From the NCBI GenBank assembly GCA_942159475.1, contig OW804096.1:37199744-37263743 (forward strand): a DNA stretch of 64,000 nt, read 5' to 3'. Of the stretch, positions 44,661 through 56,261 are shown piece by piece; position 1 is the stretch's first letter; the number at the start of each line of letters is the position of its first letter. A program made the translations under genes and the position numbers. A model generated the notes under the pieces. The model was given only the letters and a program-made list of their open reading frames with translations. It searched no databases and had not been told where the DNA came from. This DNA is from Sthenelais limicola (Eukaryota; Annelida; Polychaeta; Phyllodocida; Sigalionidae).

Positions 44661-45608
44661 TGGTTGTTACCCATCCAGAAATAGCCTACTTATGCACCTG
44701 TCTAGATTTTTCTGCGAATTGTAAGGTATAACATCAAATTAGGCCACAAATAATAACCTTTGTTCTTCAGAGCTGTATGCACCGCAGAGACCTATACACT
44801 TTTTAAACAACATTGTCATCTGCTAACTATAGGAAGGTAGCTGCAGTAGCGATAGTAATATAGTATAGCACACTAGTAGTAGGAGGGGGAGTTGGGAATT
44901 ACGTGCAGGCACTTCCTATGCACCATTTATACCCTCATGCGTTAGGCGTACAAACAAACAACCCACAAAAACCATTTTCCCAATAGGCCTGGCTCGAAAT
45001 AAGCATTATATTTTACCTGTATCATAAATATAATATTATATCCTTTATCAAATCTCTCATTATTTTTATATCTCTAAATATCATCTTCATCTCATTATTT
45101 CGATAACTATTACACACTAAATGCAGATGGATCTTGAACACTGACACGTGACACCTTGAATATTATTTAAAATAACTTATTGAAATTTCAGGATGCGGTG
45201 GAAGACAGGAGTTTCCCTAGCCGTAATAAAAAATCGAACATTGGCATTTGCAATGTTTTATTTCCTGAATAAAGTTCGTGTAAAAAAAATACTTCCAAGG
45301 TTCACAATTATATTTCATAGGAGATATCACGGGTATTTCTAATAAGATCATTATAAATGGGAGACTTATTAATATCCAACCAGTTCAATTATAGAGCCGC
45401 CCTGTGGGTATGGTGGTACATAGGAACATGACAATATATAGTAAACCACTTAGTCTTAGAGGCTCTGCAACCTTTATTGCACTATACAAGTGTATGGTAA
45501 TCCACTGTTAGAATCGAGGCCTTGTACGTAGCTCCCTCATAGCATAACTTGCATTGTACTTATACAATTTTCTTTCTCAGTCTCAACCTTTATCTTTCTA
45601 TAATATAT
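44661..45608. other. No gene or repeat recognised
   Basis: AT-rich single-copy DNA. GATATCACGGGTATTTCTAA at 45327-45346 resembles one terminus of family N, but no partner end is visible. Confidence 0.35.
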
Positions 45609-45843
45609 GGGTCAGATTTTCAGAAAATGTACAATTGCCAGGTTTACACGTTTAGTAAATCTTGCTAAATTAGGCTACAATTTGGCCAATAGTAGGTAAA
45701 TTAGAGTGTATTCAGCATTGCATTGATTATAGCCATCTGTTTGGTAAGGTTGAACTGTATTTTGATCTTTATTTTCGTCTGAAAATTGGCTTATTTGAGA
45801 GGATTGGCGAAGTTGAATTGTACATTTTCTGAATATCTGACCC
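45609..45843 (+). mobile_element. Family A element, subfamily b
   Basis: This is a complete copy with ATAT on both sides. A single substitution alters the right terminus (GAATATCTGACCC). Confidence 0.9.
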
Positions 45844-45917
45844 ATATAATGATTTGTATGAATAGGATAATAAACTTCTGCAATAATGTCCTCTAGTTTA
45901 GCCGTAAAATTATAATT

Positions 45918-46152
45918 GGGTCAGATTTTCAGAAAATGCTCAATCTATAGTTCTACACATCTATCACATTCTGCTAGATCAGAGTGAAAATTGACAAAAT
46001 ACTAGGAATATCAGGGTGTATTCGGTATTGTATTCATTCAATAAATCTGTCTGGTTATGTTGAACTGTATTTTGAACCTGATTCCCGTCTTAAATTTAGT
46101 TATTTGAGAAGATTGGTGAAGGCCAATTGTACGTTTTCTGACGACTTGACCC
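45918..46152 (+). mobile_element. Family A element, subfamily c
   Basis: This is a complete copy only 75 bp from the previous one. Flanks are AATT and AATA. It carries the subfamily c landmark TATTCATTCAATAAATCTGT. Confidence 0.88.
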
Positions 46153-46270
46153 AATAATAACAATGGTACGGAATACAATTAATAGACGTGGGTTGAAGTC
46201 TACTTAACATTTCGTTCCGATCATACTAATGCCAATACAACCATAAACTCACATGCATAAGTTCATACCC

Positions 46271-46510
46271 GGGTGAGATTTTCAGAAGTGCAAAATCTGC
46301 AGCTCTACAAATGTGGTAACTTCTGCTAAATTAGACTGAAAAAATATGAATAGTGAGTCTATCAGAGTATCTTTGGCATTTCGTTGCTGAACAATGTCTC
46401 TTTCATTGTGTTAAACTGTATTTTGAACGTCACGTTTTTTTCTTAAATTAAGGCCATTTCAGAGGATTGGTGGGTGAAGGTGAATTATACATTTTTTGAC
46501 GGTCTTACCC
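46271..46510 (+). mobile_element. Family A element, subfamily c, diverged
   Basis: The left terminus is GGGTGAGATTTTCAGAAGTG and the right end GACGGTCTTACCC. ACCC lies on both sides (46267-46270, 46511-46514), an unusual GC-rich target for this family. Confidence 0.75.
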
Positions 46511-47084
46511 ACCCCATCCTCCTTTCATAAAACCCTCGCTATCGGGAAATTAACAAACCTTTAAGACACGATCTTATCATATTGCAACGTGCCCAAGGTA
46601 TGTAAGACCAGATATTTGTCAGGAGTTTGTTTTGTCGGAGTTTTGTCGTTTTAAACTGTATCTGATAACAGTATACTCATGATTCGCTTATTTCAATCAT
46701 GAAGTGGTATGTAAATTGCCTACACAACATTTTCTAAGCTTGTTAGACTCCCCCCCCCCCTCTTTAAATATGTTTAAACCCACTGCAAGGCTGCATAGCC
46801 CCCACAATATAATTATCTGGAAATACAGTAACATGATATGTGTGCTCTGTTTAATTTAAATTTATTTTAGATGTATTTCTCTTGTATGTATTATATGAAC
46901 AGTTATGTTATTGTTGTAGTAAAGTAGAGGGTTTCTTCCGGAAGTACTGTCAAGGCAGAGACGTGTGACCAATGTTTTCCGTGTAGGCCATATATGTAGA
47001 AATGTTTGAAAAAAATTAAAGTTTCAATATGTATTTTCGCTCCACCCCTACCACATTCCCATCCCCGGACAAACACACACCCAT
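46511..47084. other. No gene or repeat recognised
   Basis: Single-copy DNA with a C run at 46751-46760. Confidence 0.35.
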
Positions 47085-47306
47085 GGGTCAGATCTTCGCA
47101 AATTCACAACTCGCCTTCACTAATTCTCTCGAATAACCTCCATGTAAGACAGAAATGAGCTTCAAAATGCATGCAGTTACATAGTAAAACACATACTGAA
47201 AATCAACGTGACACGAAATATATTCAGATATACGCGGTATTAATCATTTTCCAGCTTATGTTGGCAAAATTCTCTAAATTTGTAGACCTGCCAATTGTAC
47301 ATTTTC
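47085..47306 (-). mobile_element. Family A element, subfamily a, right end lost
   Basis: The left terminus GGGTCAGATCTTCGCAAATT is present. The right side stops at CCAATTGTACATTTTCCCC. Confidence 0.8.
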
Positions 47307-47940
47307 CCCTATACACCTGACTACGACGGGGACCTATAGTCCTGACAATTCCCTAATCTATGGTCCCTTGCATAGTGCGTAGGTCTATAATAAGGACCAG
47401 ACATACTTTACGAGGAAGATGATTGATGAACAAGTTCTCTCTTGTAGAGCTAACGAGGGACCTGGTTCAATTAGTGGACACCAGGGGCAATAGTGGCGCT
47501 GCGGGATCATTAGGCATGTAGGAAAACAGGACGGCCAGATTGCCATTCTAATTCACGCCCTCATCACCTCGCTTTTTAGACTCGCTTCCTTATTATTTAT
47601 TGAATTCTAGGAGGGAGATTAAAAATTCGCTCGTCCCATGGGAGCCGTAGAACCGGTTTCAACGCACGATAGGGACCTATTTTCAAACGAGTTTTAGTGA
47701 ATAATGCGGTCTCTGGACTGATACAGCGAGGCGCGTAGTGATAAGAAGTCCCTTGGGAATCGCGTTTCGTGAACTATTTTTTTGGTTAAAATAGAAGATT
47801 GACTGCTTGTTTGTGGGTGAATGAAATCTAATTGATGACAGAACGCATGATAGTATCGTGGGTCAAGTCATGAAATAATAATGATTTGAAATAGAAGGGT
47901 GTAATTTGCGTGATGGAGATTTTTTATGTGGTTACTATCA
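47307..47940. other. Single-copy GC-richer stretch
   Basis: There is no ORF and no repeat match. 47450-47680 is more GC-rich and complex than its neighbours (for example AATTCACGCCCTCATCACCT near 47560). It is a candidate conserved non-coding element. Confidence 0.3.
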
Positions 47941-48256
47941 GGGTAAGATTTTCAGAAAATGTACAATTGGCAGCTCTACACATTTAAGAAATGCTGCTAA
48001 ATTTGGCTGAAAAAATGAAGAATACTGGATATATCTGAGTATATTTGGGAGCGCATTGATTTAAAGTATCAGTTCTGTTAAGTTACACTGCAATTTGAAG
48101 CACATTTTTGTATTAAATGTGGGTTATTTGGGAGGATTTTTTTTTGGACGAATTTTATTCAGGTTAAATAATCTGGCAACGGCCATCCTTAATGTGACTC
48201 GAATATACTCGAATTTAAGGCGACGGCGAATTGTACATTTTCCGAAAATCTGACCC
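47941..48256 (+). mobile_element. Family A element, subfamily a, with small insert
   Basis: ATCA lies on both sides (47937-47940, 48257-48260). About 85 bp at 48138-48222 beginning with a T run are foreign to the family. Confidence 0.88.
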
Positions 48257-48379
48257 ATCAAGACAAATAGGAGGGGTTGCAATGAAATTACTCTTACAGA
48301 TTGGATACATTTAGAATCTGAGACTTTCCGATCAACTTTTAGCATTAATCCTTCCTTGACTATATCATGTAGCCTATTT

Positions 48380-48614
48380 GGGTCAGATTTTCTGAAAATG
48401 TACAATTGCCAGCTGTACACATTTAGCAAATTCTGCTAAATTAGGCTGTAATTTGGCCAATATTGAGTAAATTCGAGTATATTCGGCATCGCATAAATTC
48501 TAGCAATCTGTTTGTTTAGGTTGAACTGTATTTTGAAATTTATTTTCGTCTGAAATTTGGCTTATTTGAGAAGATTGGCGTAGTTGAATTGCACATTTTC
48601 CGAAAATCGGACCC
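48380..48614 (+). mobile_element. Family A element, subfamily b
   Basis: This is a complete copy; flanks are ATTT and AATT. Confidence 0.92.
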
Positions 48615-48639
48615 AATTACCATATTTACTAACACCTTA

Positions 48640-49626
48640 CACTCTCCCGCGCGCCGTACCCGTGCGATACGGAGCGGCAATTTTTTTCGTCTTCAGTGAG
48701 ACGATTTTTGTCTAGAGAGCACCGCAAACGCTACTGGTGAAGTGTGGTGACGAAATTGCGCGAACTTCTGAGACGAAAAACGGTAACTTGAATCACGGAG
48801 ACGAAATTTGATATGCTCCGTATTCGCGCTCCGTTTTTCGTATTGAGTTTTGAGAACTACATATTGTGTTAAAGCTTTAAAAAGTAGGTTGCCCCATAAA
48901 TTATCAAGTCGACATTGATTATAGATGTTGTAGCCTTTGTATGGCATAAAAGATGAGTGAGAAATTTAATCGATTTTGGTATTCCTTGATTTTAGAGATG
49001 TTTAATATTCAGGATATGTTCATAATTGATTCACTGTGCCACTCAGACAACATGGTGTGGAGTGTTATTAGATTAAATACATTTTTCGAAAGTTTATAGC
49101 TATGTCTACATGCCTGAAAGCTTTCAGCTATGTAAAACAAATATTTCATGAACGTTTCATCATCAGAAACTCATAAAACCACACTCCCGCAATGTTATAA
49201 CACCTGTATGGATTGGCCGCTTGTCCCCCTGTGTAGTACGCTTTAGCGCCAACGGCGCCGCCACCGGTAACACAGGACTCCCCTATTGATTTTGACTATC
49301 TGTTGAGCGGATGTCTTCATCAATTTCGGTGGTGTAGTGGTGAAGAACTTCGCTTGTGAATCCTAAGGTTGCTAGATCAAACCCAAGCATGGGTAAGTTT
49401 TTTTTTCTCTGTTTGGCATCAGTTGTTCTACACTAGTGGCTGTCATGGACCAATGGTCACGCCAGCTTGTCTGGCACTGGCCGGCCGTAGGGGTCCTCTA
49501 ATCCTTTAGCTTTCCCAGGTTATTATTTAGCGCGAATACGCTGAGACGAAAAATTTCGTATCAAAAGTGGGGACAAGAATTTCGTATCTAATTTCGTATC
49601 GCGCGGGTACGGTGCGCGGGACAGTG
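48640..49626. mobile_element. Family J element, 987 bp, 32-bp inverted termini
   Basis: The termini start CACTCTCCCGCGCGCCGTAC and, inverted from the right, CACTGTCCCGCGCACCGTAC. They agree at 29 of 32 positions and TA flanks both. Beyond the termini, TTTCGTCTTCAGTGAGACGA and ACGCTGAGACGAAAAATTTC show further inverted similarity. There is no transposase. A tRNA-like sequence sits inside. The CACTCT start and TA flank are shared with family F. Confidence 0.85.
49326..49393 (+). ncRNA. tRNA-like (SINE head or tRNA relic) inside family J
   Basis: GGTGGTGTAGTGGTGAAGA resembles the D-arm/A-box region of tRNAs, and GGTTGCTAGATCAAACCC is a weak B box at the right spacing, followed by a T run (49399-49408). 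The acceptor stem does not pair well, so it is not a working tRNA. It may be the head of a tRNA-derived SINE. Confidence 0.4.
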
Positions 49627-49784
49627 TACTATTTAGACCTAATACATATTCATATCCTTCCATCGTTATGTTATTAAGGCAGGCAGCAGGTAGGAAGACT
49701 ACCATTGTGGCGATGTTCTGATGTTAATCTTTCTGCACAATAAAACGAAAATTACCCCAATGGCTGGCAACACTAAAACTCATA

Positions 49785-50183
49785 TGTGACGTGTTTTAGG
49801 AAAATGAGTCACAAGTCGCAAGAATGGAATTTAAGATACCATCATATTTGAAAAAATGAAATCACGCCGATTCTAATGATGGTAAACAGTAGAACATCCA
49901 ATAAGTGTTTCTATATTTTAAGTTTGATATTTTTACTATTAAAAAAATATTTGCAATATCTATGGGTAGACAATTAATAGTTAAGTAGCTGAATATACTT
50001 TGTAGAATGAGCTTAGAAATGTATGGATATATTTAATACATTTTTTTGAAATCTGGTACACATATTTATGTGACTTGGAGCATTCGATAACCCAAAAAAG
50101 AGAACATTCATACAAAGAGATCTTGTGAATAGAATATCAATTTTGCGACTTGTGAGTCATATTCCTAAAATACATCACATATA
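49785..50183 (-). mobile_element. Family H element, near-complete, reversed
   Basis: The left end has AAAATGAGTCACAAGTCGCA and the right end ATTTTGCGACTTGTGAGTCA. The interior block GCCGATTCTAATGATGG is the reverse of the copy at 3399-3752. Confidence 0.8.
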
Positions 50184-50334
50184 CACGGTACACTTTCAAC
50201 ATGTGGTGATGACGTATTGTGCCCAACTTAAGGTCCACCTCGATAATATAGACATCTATATTATAATAAACTTACAAAAGGACTGCAATAAAGTAAAATA
50301 TAAAAAAATCCCAAAGTGATTTTATAAGTAACGC

Positions 50335-50475
50335 ATCAGAAAAGTTCGATTTACCAACACTAATCCTCCCAAAATATCAAAATATATCTGACTTCAAATA
50401 GAGTAACCATGATACCAAATAAACTCAGATATACACTTTCTAGAACTGCTGATTGTACATTTTCTGGTGATCTGC
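50335..50475 (-). mobile_element. Family A remnant
   Basis: The blocks CAACACTAATCCTCCCAAA, GATACCAAATAAACTCAGAT and GATTGTACATTTTCTGGTGA remain; about 90 bp are deleted. Confidence 0.5.
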
Positions 50476-50985
50476 TGCAAATACAATAGTAGAATGAAAT
50501 AAACCTACGTTAATTTAGAATCAGAAAAAGCTGCCCAGACCGAGTGAGTGTCTGAATACTCAAAACATGGTTCATTAAAAGTTTCCATAAGTTTTATAAG
50601 GTACAATTGGCCATTGTTATTCCTTGCACTAATTACCTTTTCAAATTGTGAGAGTTAAGACCTCGCCCAACTATTACTTATTTATAATTAATCATATTAA
50701 TATTTAATGGGTAAACAAAGGCTTGTTGACCCTCTAATTGACCTGCTGTTCATTAATCTATTCCCTGATGATGCAACATTCATTAGAGCAACAGCAATTA
50801 AAATGATTCATTGTCTCAGTGCGGAAACACAGCAGCAACAGTGTTTTTACCTTCATTGTAAGGTTGGCTTAAAAACTGGGTGGTTGAGTTTGCCACAGGG
50901 TGGGTGGGGTGGCGGGAGTGAGGGGAGGGGAGGGGGGTGGAGTGGTTCCTACCAGCAATATTATTCCTGTTCTTATTATATAGTT
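50476..50985. other. No gene or repeat recognised
   Basis: A 112-codon ORF (50707-51045) begins with plausible composition but runs through G-rich DNA and into the next family A copy, so I do not call it a gene. Confidence 0.35.
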
Positions 50986-51225
50986 GGGTCAGATATTCTG
51001 AAAATGCACAATTTACGATTCTACACATCTCTCGAATTCTGCTAAATTAGAGTGAAAGATGATAAATACTAGGTATATCTGAGTATATTCTGTGTTGTAT
51101 TGTATTCATTCAATAAATCTGTCTGGTTATGTTGAAATGTATCTTGAACCTGATTTTCGTTTTAAATTTGGGTTATTTGAGAGAATTGGTGAAGACCAAT
51201 TGTACGTTTTCTGAAGATGTGACCC
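50986..51225 (+). mobile_element. Family A element, subfamily c
   Basis: This is a complete copy with AGTT on both sides (50982-50985, 51226-51229). It has GAATTCTGCTAAATTAGAGT and a duplicated TGTATTGTATT compared with other c copies. Confidence 0.93.
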
Positions 51226-51264
51226 AGTTAGCAATACACTGAGTTAGAGAAAAGAATCAGAAGA

Positions 51265-51785
51265 GAATGAATGGAGGGAACTGAAGATGGGTGGGAAGGG
51301 TTGGTGTGGACAGAGAGGAAAGATCGAGAGTGGGGGAGGAGAGGTAGAGGGGAGAGATGGGAGAAAGGGGGAGAGGGAGAGGGAGAGAGAGGGAAAGAGA
51401 TAGGAGAGGGAGAGAGGAAGAGGGGAGAATGGAGAGGGTCAAGAGAGGGATAGAGGAAGAAAGGGAAAGAGTAGAGTGGGAGAGAACGGTGGGGGGGAAA
51501 GAGGTAGAGGGAAAGAAACGAATGGGAGAGTGGAGAGGGAAGGATGGGAGAGAGGGGAGATAGAGGAGGGACATAGAGGAGGGAGGGAGAGGAGGGAGAG
51601 AGGGGGGAGAGAGTGAGGAGGGAGAGAGAGGGGGTAAGAGAGAAAAGGGAGAGAGAGGAGGGGGAGCGAGGAGGAAGAGAGAGGAGGGGGAGAGAGGAGG
51701 AAGACAGAGGAGGGGAAGGTAGGAGGGAGAGAAAGGGGGGCGACATAAGAGGGGGGCAATGCAAGACAAGTGATGGAGGGAGAGG
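51265..51785 (+). repeat. Polypurine tract (GAGAGGGAG-type)
   Basis: About 520 bp of nearly pure G/A. Long ORFs on both strands (for example 178 codons, minus) are Ser/Pro/Leu or Glu/Arg/Gly simple repeats. Confidence 0.95.
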
Positions 51786-52366
51786 AGAGATACATCTTGA
51801 AGGGAGAGGTACAGGAGGGATAGATAGGCTCCTGTCGATACACTAAGTAATAAGTAATACTACATGTAGCATATATACCGTTTCGGATATAGTCACGTCA
51901 CCATGGGTAGAATTCAGAACTAACTTGTTAGGTTAGTAAGTCGCCCTTCCCATACTTATACACGGGGAAGTCAACTTTTCAAAACGTCAGTAAGGTCGAC
52001 TTTCCTCATAGAAATGTATTGGGATTTCGGTGAGTTAATGGCCAAGTTTTTTTCCACACAGTTAAAATACATTAGCATGTCACATTTGATCAAATTATAT
52101 GTAGCAAACAGTGGATGAAGTATGCTTGGGGATAGCCAGCGGATTGGGTTACACCACTGGGACACGGGGAGCAATGCACGGACAGGTCATTCCCACTAAC
52201 CTGGGGGTATGCCAAGCAAATATTCCAATAGTTTTGCATTTCAAAAACGGGGTATATAAGAGAAAACTATAACATATCTAACCACTTTTGTTTATATAGT
52301 ATTCTAACTCTGGTTCATGACAGTTCGATCTGTACATTTACTGGCGGCCTGACGCAGTTCATATTG
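51786..52366. other. No gene recognised
   Basis: Single-copy DNA. Just before the next element, CTGTACATTTACTGGCGGCC at about 52330 looks like a worn family A terminus. Confidence 0.35.
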
Positions 52367-52601
52367 GGGTCCGATTTTCAGAAAATGTACAATTCGCCGT
52401 CACCAATCCTCTCAAATAACCCACATTTAATACAAAAATGGGCTTCAAATTGCAGTTTAACTTAACAGAAATCATACTTTAAATCAATGCGCTCCCAAAT
52501 ATACTCAGATATACCCGGTATTCTTCATTTTTCAGCCAGATGTAGCAGCATTTCTTAAATGTGTAGAGCTGCCAATTTTACATTTTCTGAAAATCTGACC
52601 C
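52367..52601 (-). mobile_element. Family A element, subfamily a
   Basis: This is a complete copy; flanks ATTG and ATTT differ at one base. Confidence 0.9.
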
Positions 52602-52732
52602 ATTTGTAAGATAAGACACCGACAGGAAACCAAGAGCTTCAGACAAACACGTGGACAACATGAAACCCCCTCATTGCCGGGTGGTCTGATGTAGATGGGC
52701 TAGCTCGCAAGATTATGTACTATTCGTCTTAA

Positions 52733-52913
52733 CTTATACTCCAACTCAGATCCCCTAAATTAAGACATAAATGAAATTAGAAATACAGTTCAATATAACC
52801 GAACAGATCGCGGGAATATACTCAGATATTCCTAATATCACTAGTATTCCTAGCCTACTTTAGCAGAATTTAGTAATGATATTCAAAGCTGGCAACTTAT
52901 CATGACCTGACTC
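52733..52913 (-). mobile_element. Family A remnant
   Basis: The blocks CCCCTAAATTAAGACATAAA, GAAATACAGTTCAATATAAC and TTTAGCAGAATTTAGTAATG are recognisable; both terminal repeats are lost. Confidence 0.5.
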
Positions 52914-53054
52914 TTATTTCAAAAACAAGATGGCATGCAAACTTATCATGATTAAATCAAAGCAATAAAGAATATATTACGATTTAAATTGTGTTCATCA
53001 CTTTAATTTTCAGCCCAATTTAGAAAAATGTATTAAATGTGTAGGATTGCTTAT

Positions 53055-53250
53055 TCGGACTAAATTCACTGCCTCTCAGGTCAGATATGAGGCTGTAAGA
53101 TACATATGTCAGTGATTGGATGCCTACTGCGCCAATGGCCTTCCTAACTCCGGAGTAGGCATCTTAATGGAATGAACAATTACATATTGCAGTTTGGAGT
53201 GAGAGGCTTTTCCTCAGTTTGGAGGAAATCTGTTATGTCTGAGCCTAGAC
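53055..53250 (+). mobile_element. Family C element, source of a minisatellite
   Basis: It contains CTCTCAGGTCAGATATGAG, GTCAGTGATTGGATGCC and, at the right end, TGAGCCTAGAC. The left terminal repeat has decayed. Its right end is repeated in tandem immediately downstream. Confidence 0.75.
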
Positions 53251-53545
53251 TGGAGAGATTTTCCCTCAGTTTGGAGGAACTCCCTTATGTCTGAGCCTAG
53301 ACTGGAGAGATGTTCCCTCATCTTGAAGGAACTCCCTTATATCTGAGCCTAGACTGGAGAGATGTTCCCTCAGTTTGGAGGGACTCTGTTATCTCTGAGT
53401 CTACACTGGAGAGATTTTCTCTCTGTTTGGAGGGACTCTGTTATCTCTGAGCCTAGACTGGAGAGATTTTCCCTCAGTTTGGAGGAACTCTGTTATCTCT
53501 CAGCCTAGACTGGAGAGCTTTTCCCTGTTATCTCTCAGCCTAGAC
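53199..53545 (+). repeat. 52-bp minisatellite from the family C right end
   Basis: Units run 53251-53302, 53303-53354, 53355-53406, 53407-53458 and 53459-53510, each exactly 52 bp, then a 35-bp partial unit to 53545. Each has TTCCCTCAGTTTGGAGG and GAGCCTAGACTGGAG-type blocks matching the end of the family C copy (53199-53250). Confidence 0.93.
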
Positions 53546-54149
53546 TGGTAGTGTACACTTTCTGACTCACTGACTCATGGCAGAAGGGGCAGGGAACTGA
53601 GCTAGAGACGGCCATACAAACATTATTCGCCATATTGCCAGCTTGTCAATTTCCTTTTTTCCTCTTCATATATGTGCTCTGTCTACAGTCTTCAACATTT
53701 TTCATCTCTCCCTATGTTTTATATTGGCTCCAAGCTTTTTTCCTTCTCATCCCTCGCTAAAAGATGGCTTAGTTTTCCCCTTTTTCTGTATTTTTTTTTC
53801 TTTGGCATCTTCTTCCTCAGAAGTATCGGAAAGGCTCTTGCAAGTTCATATATGTGCATATATATTGCTCCTCACAGACGAGAGAGTTCAGACGACGGTT
53901 TTCGGTTTCTTCTTCTTCTCAGTAAAGATGAGAGTGTCAGAAACTATTTCCATGTTTCCATAGCAATAAACTTCATCAGAAAATACTCACAAGGGGTGTG
54001 GAGAAAAGTTCTGTTGTTAAATATCGCCTTGGTAGATATGTCAATTATAACTGTCCCTCTAAAACTGTATTGAATATGATATATTATTCGTATAAGAAGT
54101 CGTGCAAAAACAGATCTATATGAAATGTTGATCATCTACGTTTATATAT
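53546..54149. other. No gene recognised
   Basis: Two overlapping ORFs (53643-53963, 106 codons; 53672-54073, 133 codons) lie in T-rich sequence and encode Phe/Ser/Leu-rich peptides. The 133-codon one contains a hydrophobic stretch but matches no family I know. Confidence 0.3.
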
Positions 54150-54387
54150 GGGTCAGATTTTCAGAAAATGTACAATTCACCTTCTCCGATCCTCTCAAAT
54201 AACCCACATTACAGACGAAAATAAAGTTCAAAATACAGTTCAACCTAACCAAACAGATTGCTAGAATCAATGTAATGCCGTATATTCTCAGATTGACCTA
54301 GTATTGGCCAAATTACTGCCTAATCTAGCAGAATTTACTATTTAATGTGTAGAGCTGCCAATTGTACATTTTCTGAAAATCTAACCC
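54150..54387 (-). mobile_element. Family A element, subfamily b
   Basis: This is a complete copy; flanks are ATAT and ATCT. Confidence 0.9.
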
Positions 54388-54423
54388 ATCTATGTTTCAC
54401 TCATTTAATAATTTAATTATTCA

Positions 54424-54644
54424 TGTACAATTTGCAGCTGTATATATTTAGTAAATTCAGCTCAAATAGGCTGCAATTTGGTCAATACTAGGTAAATTGC
54501 AGTACCGTATATTCTACATTGCATTGATTCTAGCAATTAGTTTGATTAGGTTGAACTGTATTTTGAACTTTATTTTCGCCTGAAATTTGGGTTATTTCAG
54601 AAAATTGGTGAAGTTGAATTGTACATTTTCTGAAAATCTGACCC
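54424..54644 (+). mobile_element. Family A element, subfamily b, left terminus missing
   Basis: It begins at TGTACAATTTGCAGCTGTAT and lacks the first ~20 bp. The right terminus is intact. It lies 36 bp from the preceding copy in the opposite orientation. Confidence 0.85.
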
Positions 54645-54724
54645 ATATGTCATGGAGACATCACCTACTAGTAAGGCCACGTTGTGGAAATATAAAACTT
54701 ATAAAGATAAACTTATAAAGATGT

Positions 54725-54790
54725 TTCTGTGATGTGTTACAGGAAAATAGATTTTGAGACACCATCCAGATTTTTTTCATTTTCAACCTG
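54725..54790 (-). mobile_element. Family H fragment
   Basis: TGATGTGTTACAGGAAAATA followed by GAGACACCATCCAGAT matches the left end of the copy at 49785. Confidence 0.5.
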
Positions 54791-54838
54791 ACTCACTGAT
54801 ATTCTATTTCCTGCTTAGAATCCAGTTTTTCTTTTCTT

Positions 54839-55073
54839 GGGTGAGATCGTGAGAAAATGTACAATTCACCTTTACCAATCCTCTCAAATAACCCTTATTT
54901 AATAGAAAAGTGAGCTTCAAAATACAGTTTAACACAATAAAAGAGGCATTTATTATCAACACAATGCGAAAGATACCCTGTTATACCCATTATTCATGTT
55001 CTGTCAGTCTAATTTAGCAGAAGTTACCAAATTCGTAGAGCTGTCCAATGGGCATTTTCTGAGAATCAAACCC
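54839..55073 (-). mobile_element. Family A element, mixed a/c features
   Basis: The termini are worn (GGGTGAGATCGTGAGAAAAT on the left, GAGAATCAAACCC on the right). The length is the standard 235 bp. Confidence 0.8.
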
Positions 55074-55319
55074 ACTTCGTTTTTACCTTTAAACATTTAG
55101 CAGCCCAAGTGACAAACTCATTTCCCATATCCAGGTATGGGAGGATCAACATTAGCCGGTGCCACATCTAATACCTTGTGTAACCAGGGTCTTGGTATAG
55201 CTAGTTAATGAACAGTGCAGAGGCGATATTAGGTGGTATAACCAATACTAATAACAGGTAGATTGTGCAACAGGACAGGGCCAATTAACCTTACTAGTAA
55301 TGTGCATTAAAGCTGATTA

Positions 55320-55514
55320 CTGTAAACGTATCTATTTTCGCGCAGATAAATTTTCGCGCACCAAGTACTTTGACACCTTTTCGCGCGGATTTAAATTCGC
55401 GCAGCAAGGAAGTCTAACACTTTGTTTATGCAATGACTATACCTTTGGCGCAGGATTTATTTTCACGCGAAAATAGCGGAAATAAATATTGCGCGAACAT
55501 TAATACGTTTACAG
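55320..55514. mobile_element. Family G element, second copy (TA-flanked)
   Basis: It runs CTGTAAACGTATC to AATACGTTTACAG with TA on both sides (55318-55319, 55515-55516). It shares CAAGTACTTTGACACCTT and TTTAAATTCGCGCAGCAAGG with the first copy. Confidence 0.88.
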
Positions 55515-55577
55515 TATCATTGTTACACAAGGTCGGGTTACTTCATGAAACGAACCCTGTCACACATATATACGATA

Positions 55578-55660
55578 ATGAGTCACAAGCTACAAAATTG
55601 ATATTTTTCACAGGCTATTTTCCACAAGACCTGTTGAAAATTCTTTCTGAGATCATCCTA
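55578..55660 (+). mobile_element. Family H fragment
   Basis: ATGAGTCACAAGCTACAAAA and TTGATATTTTTCACAGGC match the left part of the family. Confidence 0.5.
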
Positions 55661-55814
55661 TGGAGGAAATTTAGGGAATTTACCAGTGATTGTCCATCCC
55701 GACACCTTTTTTCAAACTGAATAATATAGAAGTACATATTTGGAATATCATCTTTTAAAATGTGTATAAATTTTTGCTTGTGTTCTTGTACATTGTGGAA
55801 GCGGTCATATATAA

Positions 55815-56048
55815 GGGTCAGATTTGTACAAATGTACAATTGGCGCCTGTACACATTTAGTAAATTCTGCTAAATTAGGCTGTAATTTAGTCAATACTTG
55901 GTAATTTCGAGTATATTTCGCATTGCATTGAATCTAGCAATCTGTCTGGTTAGGTTGAACTGTATTTTGAACTTAATCTTTGTCTGAAATGCGTGTTATT
56001 TGAGAGGATTGGTGAAGGCGAATTGTACATTTTCTGGTGATCTGACTC
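55815..56048 (+). mobile_element. Family A element, subfamily b
   Basis: The left terminus is slightly altered (GGGTCAGATTTGTACAAATG) and the right end reads GGTGATCTGACTC. Flanks are ATAA and ATAG. Confidence 0.85.
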
Positions 56049-56261
56049 ATAGCATTGTTCCCCTTCCAGAGGTGTACTTGCAGGAACAGGTCTGAGTGGT
56101 CCAGGTGCGAGATGACGCTGGCTCCGATCCTTGTCCGGGTGAGTTGTGGATTGTCGTCCTCCTCTGGATCCACTGGGTGCAGGCTAGGCCTACCCTCTGG
56201 AGGAGCACTGAGGCATGGGGGAGGGAGGTAGGGGTAAGGGGGCTCAACAATAGTGGCAACG

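Noticed and set aside
50707..51045. 112-codon ORF with a plausible start
   Set aside because: Its second half lies in G-rich DNA and then in the terminus of a family A element.
51228..51843. 134-178 codon ORFs on the minus strand
   Set aside because: They read a G/A simple-sequence tract and have no protein-like composition.
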